From: Siphonodentalium dalli
Taxonomy: Eukaryota > Mollusca > Scaphopoda > Gadilida > Siphonodentaliidae
Direction: 5' to 3'
Assembly: GCA_032622095.1 (NCBI GenBank)
Contig: CP136063.1
Span: forward strand, 81,571,980-81,635,979
Length of the DNA stretch: 64,000 bases
Each line of letters starts with the position of its first letter. The stretch's first letter is position 1. A model generated the notes under the pieces. That model had not been told where the DNA came from. It worked only from the letters and a program-made list of their open reading frames with translations, and did not search any database. Of this stretch, positions 57,339-64,000 are shown piece after piece. Both the position numbers and the translations under genes were made by a program.

Positions 57339-57882
57339 TCTATTATATATTTTGGAACTTCTGTCTGTATGTATGTATTTGTGTTATAGACTCGAAAAAC
57401 TGGTCGACCGATCTGACTCAAATTTGGTGTGTAGGCCTACTTTGGTCCGGGGAACAATATGGACGGGTCCAATTTCACGTGCGACCGTGTCATTGACCTC
57501 GCTCAAATACGCTCATATAGGCATGTCTCTGGACCTCGACGATCCCACTCAAGTTTGGTAGCTGGTTCTACTTTGATCACGGGAACCATATGGGCGTGTC
57601 CAATATCACTTGCGACCGTGTCATTGACCTTGACATCGCTCATATAGGCATGTTTCTGGACCTCGACCGATCCGACTCAAATTTGGTATAATGTATGCCT
57701 ACTTTGATCCAGGGAACAATATGGGTGGGTCCAATTTCACGTGTGACCATGTCCTTGAACTTGACCATATTCGCTCATATATAGGCATATTTCCGGGCCG
57801 ATCGAACAATAGTTTGTCCAGGCGGAGACGATCACAAATAAATCCCTAAATAGCCCGGACGAAGTGTGGGCACATCGGCTAG
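57339..57882 (+). mobile_element. Diverged solitary Helitron, plus strand
   Basis: Begins TCTATTATATATTTTGGAAC after A (57338). It ends with hairpin GCCC...GGGC, CACATCGG and CTAG before T (57883). Inside are about three copies of a 128-131-bp core, each starting GACTCAAATTTGGT (57415, 57546, 57674) and containing CACGTGCGACCGTGTCATTG. It has the same plan as the array units but unrelated core sequence and opposite orientation, so the family plan is older than the array. Confidence 0.75.
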
Positions 57883-58073
57883 TGTTGTCTATTTTCGTAA
57901 ACGTATTTTACTCAACAACAAGCCAGAAATAAGACGTTAAAAGTTCGTTGACACCCGTACAATGTTCTGATTACGCAGTTTATGAAGTTTATGTCGGGCA
58001 TCCGCTTGCTGGATGCTGATTATCTAGGTTAAATTATATTATTCTAGAATATGCAGCTATTAAAGCATATATT

Positions 58074-58274
58074 GTAATGCCCTAATTAATCGACTCCATA
58101 ACCAAAGCAGAATTCTGGGTAATTTTTCAGGATTTAGTCGGAAATATGGCTTGTTGCCATTCATCCGAAAGCTTTCCCCGAGATATTTCCGATGAATGGC
58201 AACAAGCCGTCTAAATCCTGAAAAATTACCCATAATTCTGCTGTGGTTATGGAGTCGATTAATTAGGGCATTAC
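58074..58274. mobile_element. 201-bp fold-back MITE
   Basis: Arms of about 88 bp starting GTAATGCCCTAATTAATCG and passing through CCATAACCAAAGCAGAATTC and GGCTTGTTGCCATTCATC, with a 25-nt loop. A few mismatches are present. Target duplication not resolved. Confidence 0.7.
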
Positions 58275-58610
58275 TGTACAAGCACGATAACCTTTCATTC
58301 AATCATATTTTAGATTGACTAGTGATCTCTTTTTTTTTAATAGAAGATATAAAAAAGCAAAGAAACCTACAGTTACAAATATTATTATATGGATGTTAAA
58401 CCGTTGGTGACTAAATGTGCTGTAATGAGCAGCGACTTGAATCCTGTTGATTAATTTGTAGGAATGCTCAGCTATTAACTTCAACATGCAGTAACAGATC
58501 GTTTGAATTATTAGCTAAACATTCATACAAATGAATCATTAGAAATCAGTGTTATGTGTGTCTGAACCTGGCTATTATAAGGCACATTATTATTCCTCGC
58601 TGATAACGTG
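58275..58610. other. Unassigned intergenic sequence
   Basis: Nothing recognised. Confidence 0.35.
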
Positions 58611-59470
58611 TCAAGTGAGCAGGGACGTGGGCTGAAGGGTCTCCAATGTTGGGGCGTCCACCTTGGAATTTCCAACCGCATCATCCCCTTGAAACAGACC
58701 AAACTCATGAACAAGGCCTGGGCTTTGGTTTTTCCCAACTGCATGACACATTATAGCTCTAGATTGTATGCCATTCTGAAGTGAATTGACTAGTAGCCTT
58801 TGATTGGCCACCATGCAAACCGGGGGAGAAACTCCGGATACATGGACCCAGTGAGAAAATGTGGATATCTGAACCTGAAAATTGCAAAAATCATCTAGAC
58901 TGGCTTCATGATTTCCAAGTGTTGGAAGTTTCCAACCTGGCACCCCCCACCCCCACAAGATTGGAAATGTTCCCAACAGATGGAGAGAGAGATTATTTAT
59001 TTTGCAAAAGAGCATACATTATTTAATACAAAGCATATTAATTAAATGGAATTAGATTATTTGTCCATTAAACAAGTTTCTTGCCAATTTCGGGGGAGGG
59101 TGTAAATGTGATATAGAAAACTAGATCACACCTGCTCACTACTTCCTGTTCACCCATCATGAGTGTTGGATCAACCTAAAGAAGGGGTGTCCATCATTTG
59201 TATATGTCAAATATGGTTGATTACATGTTTAAAGTGTAGGAAAGTATGCAAATGTTGGTCTAAAGACGAGAAATTCCCCACTATTAAATTGTTGTCAAAT
59301 AAAACTAAGAGAACAATTTCAACATATTGTTGGTGTTAAATTTCAAACCAATCTATTGTAAGATAAGAAATTTGTAACTGTTGAACATTTTGACCAAAGT
59401 TTGGGATAGACACAAATTAAGCACCCCCTCCCCAAGTCCCCCCCCCCCCCCACCACCACAATCACGTCAT
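58611..59470 (-). repeat. Dispersed repeat family D, copy 3
   Basis: Reverse orientation: CAAGTGTTGGAAGTTTCCAAC at about 58917 (in parts), CCCCACAAGATTGGAAATG, TGTTGGTGTTAAATTTCAAAC, and a C tract at 59438-59452. Same order as the mirror of 1380-2215. Confidence 0.6.
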
Positions 59471-60280
59471 AACCTATCAATGATTCAGTTGAACGTGATC
59501 TCATAAGTTATATTCATGTCTGGGCGACAAACATGTGTAAATGTCCCTCAGGCGGACTTCAGAGGAGGAAATATGATGGCGCTGGCATTGAAATATTGTC
59601 ACACCTGGATCTTTCAATAATGCCCAGATTAAGTAAATGAATGTAACATCTCATATTCTCCTGAGAGTATATTTATATTACCATTGGTCATTTATATAGG
59701 CGGGCATGTTTATGATCTATACTCATCGGGACTTTCAATATTTTATTTCTGCCTATTAATATCACTTATTATATATTTATTGTGCTATTTCTTAATATAC
59801 CTGTTTTATTATGCAAATTACATAAGCTACAGTCATTATCTGGTTTAAAATGTCAGATACACAAGACGATTTTCGGACCAAAGTGCAGAAATCGTTCGAA
59901 TAAATCTCATGTACAGAACCGTCACAGCCGTGATTGGTTTGAAATAGAACCGTAACACGCACCCGTGTTGATTACGAGGCCACAGCTCCCAATTATCAAC
60001 CCCTATCGGGATACTTTCTCAGCTATTTTACAGAAGAATAACACGGGTATACTTTGTAGTCAGTGTCTGTCTTCAGAATGCGTTTCATATTTTATTCTCC
60101 ACGAAAAATAAAGAAATTTCGTCCACGTGGCTTGATTTTCAGTGATAACATGTTGATATTTACGCGTTAACTCGCTAATACCGAGTTAATTGTGGTCTAG
60201 AGTTCAGGTTTCGATAACACGGCACTTCTGCAGCCTCTGTTCATTCAGGAAAGTATAATATATTCAAGATATCTATAATT
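59471..60280. other. Unassigned intergenic sequence
   Basis: About 0.8 kb with no supported gene or repeat partner. Confidence 0.35.
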
Positions 60281-60409
60281 ATGCGTGATTTTGTCACAAA
60301 AATGATTATTTTCAATCACCAGGAACCGTAAAAAATCAGGCAAGAACCATCACAATACCGGCGATAGAACGACTTCCGATGTAACAGTTCCTACACAGTG
60401 CATACAACC

Positions 60410-61262
60410 AGACGATTAGATTCCTCGTATCGTGGAAAAGAATATGTATCAATTTGGTGAAAATAGTGTCTTTTGTCAATGGTTGTGCTTCTCTCGACTC
60501 CGTGCATCTTAGACTCGAACGGCCCATATCATGGAGATGGGCATGTATATGTTTGGTGGAAATCTACGACAAAAATATTTCTTCATTTTTGCTGCCCCTC
60601 CCCATTTCTGCCCCTGACGCACACAGTGTCACTTTAGAACATTTTAACCCACACTATGATCTTCCTCGTAAAATGTTACTCCTGTTAGATCCCTTTGATC
60701 CCTTTGGTGCCATCTGGATGGTCTCCCGTGAAGTTATGTAGAACACACACTCATTGGAGAAGAATGTGATTACATTTGGTGGATTGGCGCTATAAAACAT
60801 AATTGTATTAGTCTGGACCCCCCTTGCCCATCTCTTTACTCCAGCGGTGCCAATTTTAGCATCTTTAAATAACACAATTATACTTCTTATGAAGACGATT
60901 ATATATGAAATTGGTGGAAATCGGCGACTAAGCAAATTTGTATCACATTTACCCCCTACCTCCAATCTCAACCCAAACGGCAACAATGTGTCGTATTTAA
61001 CGCACACGATTAGATTCCTTGTCTTACGGAGAATATTAGGTATTTATTTTGTGGAACCCCTGACTCGAACACTTTTGACATCTTTAAACCACAAATTAGA
61101 CTCCTGGTGTCATGGAGATGGTTATGCATAAGGTTGCTGATAATCGGCGAATATTCTGATCGAATTTTGCCGCCCCGCCCCAATCTCTCACCAAACGGCA
61201 CCAATTTGGCGTCTTTAAAACTCACGATTAGATTCTTCGTATCATGGAGAAATGTGATATAT
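60410..61262. repeat. Degenerate tandem repeat, roughly 120 bp period
   Basis: Recurring pieces in the same order: CACGATTAGATTC(C/T)T(C/T)GTATCATGG (60412, 61009, 61224), ATTTGGTGGAAATC (60552, 60910), CCCCNNCCCCAATCTC and ACGGCACCAATTT(T/G)GGC (60843, 61195). Copies are strongly diverged. Alternating frames on both strands stay open by chance. Confidence 0.55.
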
Positions 61263-61629
61263 TCGACCGCGGTTTTAATTTCAGTGTTCATTTCTTTGCA
61301 TGTTCAATCTTGTTTATTTGTCTGGTTACTTGTGCACTGAATATTAACATCGAGTATGGTTATTGTCAATACAGTCATACCCGAAGAAATTGTGATGCAG
61401 CACCGAAATTTCATGTTAAATCGAAGGAAGTATCGAACAGTTTCCAGGTACATTTTAGGCACGCGAAAAAGGTGTGGTCACTCGACGCTGCTGTCATTTC
61501 TGTAGCGGGGAAAGTAATCAACAAATTTAGATTATCAAGAAATATCTTTAGTAGCTTTAGTGTGACAACCAATAGTTTACAGTATTATGTGGATTGACAG
61601 CTTATGATTAAATTATGTATGTCCCTTAA
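61263..61629. other. Unassigned intergenic sequence
   Basis: An open frame of 117 codons (61244-61597) overlaps the repeat edge. It has a hydrophobic start (FNFSVHFFACSILFICLVTC) but no other support, so it is not called. Confidence 0.35.
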
Positions 61630-62021
61630 CCCTTTACCCAACAAACCGGCCAAAACCGGCCAAATAAAGCTTCAACAGCCTAAAATATCTTCGGTCTGTC
61701 TCAATAGAACCATACAAATATGGATATCATTGGAACCGCCTCCTTGACCACATTGTGATAGTTACAGTTATGCCCTGTGCCAATGCATTCTCTTATATAT
61801 GCGAGTCGACCATAGGTCGCCTCGCATATATAAGAGAATGCATTGGCCTAAAAAAAATCATTTTTTAACACTTGTTACCATTTTTTCTTACATTCTTTAA
61901 CAATTTTATAATTTGTAATGTGTTAAGCCAATGCATTCTCTTATATATGCGAGGCGACCTATGGTCGACTCGCATATATAAGAGAATGCATTGGCACAGG
62001 GCCCTTCTGTCGGGTAAAGGG
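61630..62021. mobile_element. piggyBac-like TTAA element with two 67-bp palindromes
   Basis: Ends CCCTTTACCCAACA and the mirror of CCCTTTACCCGACA, preceded by TTAA (61626-61629) and followed by CTAA (one-base decayed TTAA, 62022-62025). Palindromes lie at 61780-61846 and 61928-61994, identical in sequence to those at 50849-50915 and 51137-51203, including the flanking CCCTGTG. It sits about 170 bp upstream of the PAN-domain start codon. Confidence 0.75.
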
Positions 62022-62189
62022 CTAAGCGAATACCATTGCACCACGTGGTTACGATTCAGAGACTGAATGCATAAAGAATCGATCTTGTAATAGAATAGTC
62101 AGTGCTGAGTTCGCGATTATTGGGAATTCACTCCAGTTTGTCATACGTCACAAAATAACGTCATATCCAGCGCAAGTAAAGCAGCGAAC

Positions 62190-62505
62190 ATGAATGTTGT
62201 TCTTGCAATCATCTTTGCTGTTGCGGGAAGTTGCCTTGCGAGTCCTCCAGAGTTCTCTATTCGTGGCTTTTCGCGACTCACGGGTGTTGATGGGGTTTTC
62301 AATCCTGATTATTTCGAAGCTATGGTTCGCGTGGGGGCGACAAGTAATATAGTGTGTGCCCAGCAATGCGCGCGGAATGGTTGTGTTTCGTTTATCCGTA
62401 ACAAGGACACGAAGACGTGTTATTTCTACAAAAGACCAATCGTTGCCAAGAACCCGAGGAGCGTGTTTGGTGAGAACAGTGTTGCTTTCATCGCGCGGAA
62501 TGATG
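62190..62505 (+). CDS. First coding exon of a secreted PAN/apple-domain protein (partial)
   Basis: ATG in a GCGAACATGAA context, then a typical signal peptide (residues 1-17, MNVVLAIIFAVAGSCLA). A mature segment follows with Cys at 56, 60, 65 and 77 in the C-x3-C-x4-C-x2-F-x8-C arrangement of the PAN/apple fold, a disulfide-bonded protein or carbohydrate-binding module of extracellular proteins. The exon has 105 codons plus 1 nt and ends GATG|GTGAGT, a strong phase-1 donor, the usual phase for shuffled extracellular domains. No acceptor-bounded next exon was recognised before 64000, so the gene continues outside. The protein's partner and function are not inferable. Confidence 0.75.
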
Positions 62506-62697
62506 GTGAGTAGATGGTCATGCGTGGTCAACATCTGGATTTGTTTTTATTGATTACTTATTTAGCAATATACACACAAATATATAAATAATGTTGAGGT
62601 ATATATCGCCGGCTATGACGTGGTCTCAAATATGGTCACCCATAATAAATAAGTATGAATAGCACATATATGTACACCTGCATATAATATCCACTTA

Positions 62698-63114
62698 GGG
62701 TACGTTCATACGCTGGCAAGTTTGCGCGGTATGGTTTGCAGTCATTCTGTTGTGGAAAACGATATTATGCCATAATATGGACGGAAACAAACACATAAAG
62801 TGCATCTGTGCCACAACTAAGTACGTGCGAAGTAAAATCTCTGTAGTTCCATATGTAGTGATGCTACCGGAATTTGCCTATAAATAACATGCAATTATCT
62901 CGCAAGAATCAGTCATACAGGTATTTAAAGGCAAATGCCAGTAGCACCGTTACAAGTGGAACTACGGAACTTTTACTTCTCATGCATGGTGCTCACTTTG
63001 GTACAAATGCATACTATGTGCATCTTTCCGTTCATATTATGGCACCATGTGATTTTCTATGACGAAATGCCTGCAAATCATACCGTGCAAACTTGCCAGC
63101 GTATGAACGTACCC
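62698..63114. mobile_element. 417-bp Harbinger-like MITE in PAN-gene intron 1
   Basis: Inverted ends of about 49 bp (GGGTACGTTCATACGCTGGC, then AAGTTTGC(G/A)CGGTATG) with three mismatches. Direct TTA at 62695-62697 and 63115-63117. TWA duplication and GGG ends fit PIF/Harbinger. Confidence 0.85.
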
Positions 63115-63329
63115 TTAATGATGTCCCTGGCTCAATAAACAAAAAAAGTAAGGTGAGAGCGCGAGTGGTAACGTGCTAAACAGTAAAATATGCTTTAAAT
63201 GATTGCTATTACAATATTCTACACATCTTGGACTGTCACAGTTCACTGTTAAGAGACATCGATTAAAAAAGGACTCCCGAAAGCTTCGGAAGAATATTGA
63301 CATTTAATTTCACATTTGCACCCACTCAC

Positions 63330-63960
63330 AGACCTGGATGGTAGCATATTCTAAACGTATCAGTAGTCCTGTAGCCATGTACTAGCCGGGGAAGGAAAAT
63401 AATGGTTCGCCACGGTGTGAGAAATATTTTAGATCAGAACCTGAAAATTGCAAATCTTAACAGCTAATGGTCTAACGACAGGCAAATTCAGACACACACG
63501 CCGAATATTGTTTTTCTTAAATTAATTATTAGCTTTTGACTGGCCACTGGGAGTGCCCAGGAGAAAATGAGAACATTTTGTAATCTGAATATATGAAAAT
63601 TAAAAAATCATAACATCTAGATTGACCGAACAAGCTTTCCGATTATTAGAAATGTCCAACATGACACCCCACTAAGGTTGGAAAATTTCAAACTGATGGC
63701 TATTTTGACCAAAAGTAGGAAGATATATGCGAATTCCTCACTAATAAATTATCGGAAAATCAATATACGGCAATAATTTCAACCTATTGTTGGTGTGAAA
63801 TTTCCAATTAATGTTGTGTCAGGTATGAATTTCCAACCATTGAATATTTTGATTGAAGTTGAGAGTGAGAAACACTACACCCACCCCGCCATCGCCAAAC
63901 GGCCATGTCCCTGTTTGTGACCACATGCGGTCTTGCATTCACTGGAGACGAGAAAGCGTC
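63330..63960 (-). repeat. Dispersed repeat family D, copy 4
   Basis: Reverse complement of the 1380-1850 text: AAGGTTGGAAAATTTCAAAC, TGATGGCTATTTTGACC, CCTATTGTTGGTGTGAAATT and a C-rich end at 63880. It lies in the intron of the PAN gene. Confidence 0.6.
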
Positions 63961-64000
63961 CGGATTAGATTTTGTTGGAAGTCCACATTCAGCAGAAATC

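Noticed and set aside
61244-61597. A 117-codon plus-strand frame with a hydrophobic start as a secreted or membrane protein.
   Set aside because: Its 5' part overlaps the degenerate tandem repeat. There is no cysteine pattern, no splice signal and no repeat-free support.
62356-62553. A second frame overlapping the PAN exon.
   Set aside because: It is the +1 shadow of the signal-peptide/PAN frame and runs through the GTGAGT donor.

Overview
This is an AT-rich animal (eukaryotic) genomic window. It has spliced gene structure with GT/AG introns, abundant microsatellites and a very high density of short non-autonomous transposons, and nothing prokaryotic or organellar. Helitrons with internal tandem core repeats plus a CA-type microsatellite, and a secreted PAN/apple-type exon, fit a marine invertebrate. 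A mollusc is my best guess, because such Helitrons were first described as 'pearl' elements in bivalves, but the species cannot be read from the sequence.

Layout. 1-3710: dispersed repeats and a 313-bp MITE. 3711-29655: one continuous 25.9-kb array of non-autonomous Helitrons, all on the minus strand. Each unit runs from a 5' end beginning TCTA..TATATATTTTGA (right edge) to a 3' hairpin followed by CTAG (left edge). Sixteen A-type (about 1.15-1.3 kb), seven B-type (about 0.73-0.86 kb) and two C-type units abut head to tail or are nested. Nested copies sit exactly between A and T with no target duplication, and intact sister units supply the empty sites.

30021-38181: a plus-strand gene assembled here from six short exons with consensus splice sites. 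It gives an uninterrupted 165-residue frame from the first Met, with every intron in phase 2. It encodes a basic, probably nuclear protein with a KVTF motif that matches the RVxF PP1-docking consensus. Its introns and 3' UTR hold MITEs, a 30-bp minisatellite and a three-copy CACGTG/GGCCATCTTG repeat.

38460-61630: no confident gene. The region holds palindromic fold-back repeats, a 355-bp satellite, 3-bp-TSD, TA-TSD and TTAA-TSD MITEs, a 1.45-kb tandem duplication (47775-50774), a diverged plus-strand Helitron (57339-57882) and degenerate tandem repeats. 61630-62021: a TTAA-type element carrying two 67-bp palindromes, shared with an element at 50793-51260. 62190-62505: the first coding exon of a secreted PAN/apple-domain protein, followed by an intron holding a TTA-flanked MITE and a dispersed repeat to the window end.

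The most interesting object is the Helitron array. It preserves a readable order of nested insertions, repeated use of one A^T target, blocks of neighbouring elements copied together, and about fifty copies of an NRF-1-like palindrome ending about 370 bp upstream of an expressed-looking gene.
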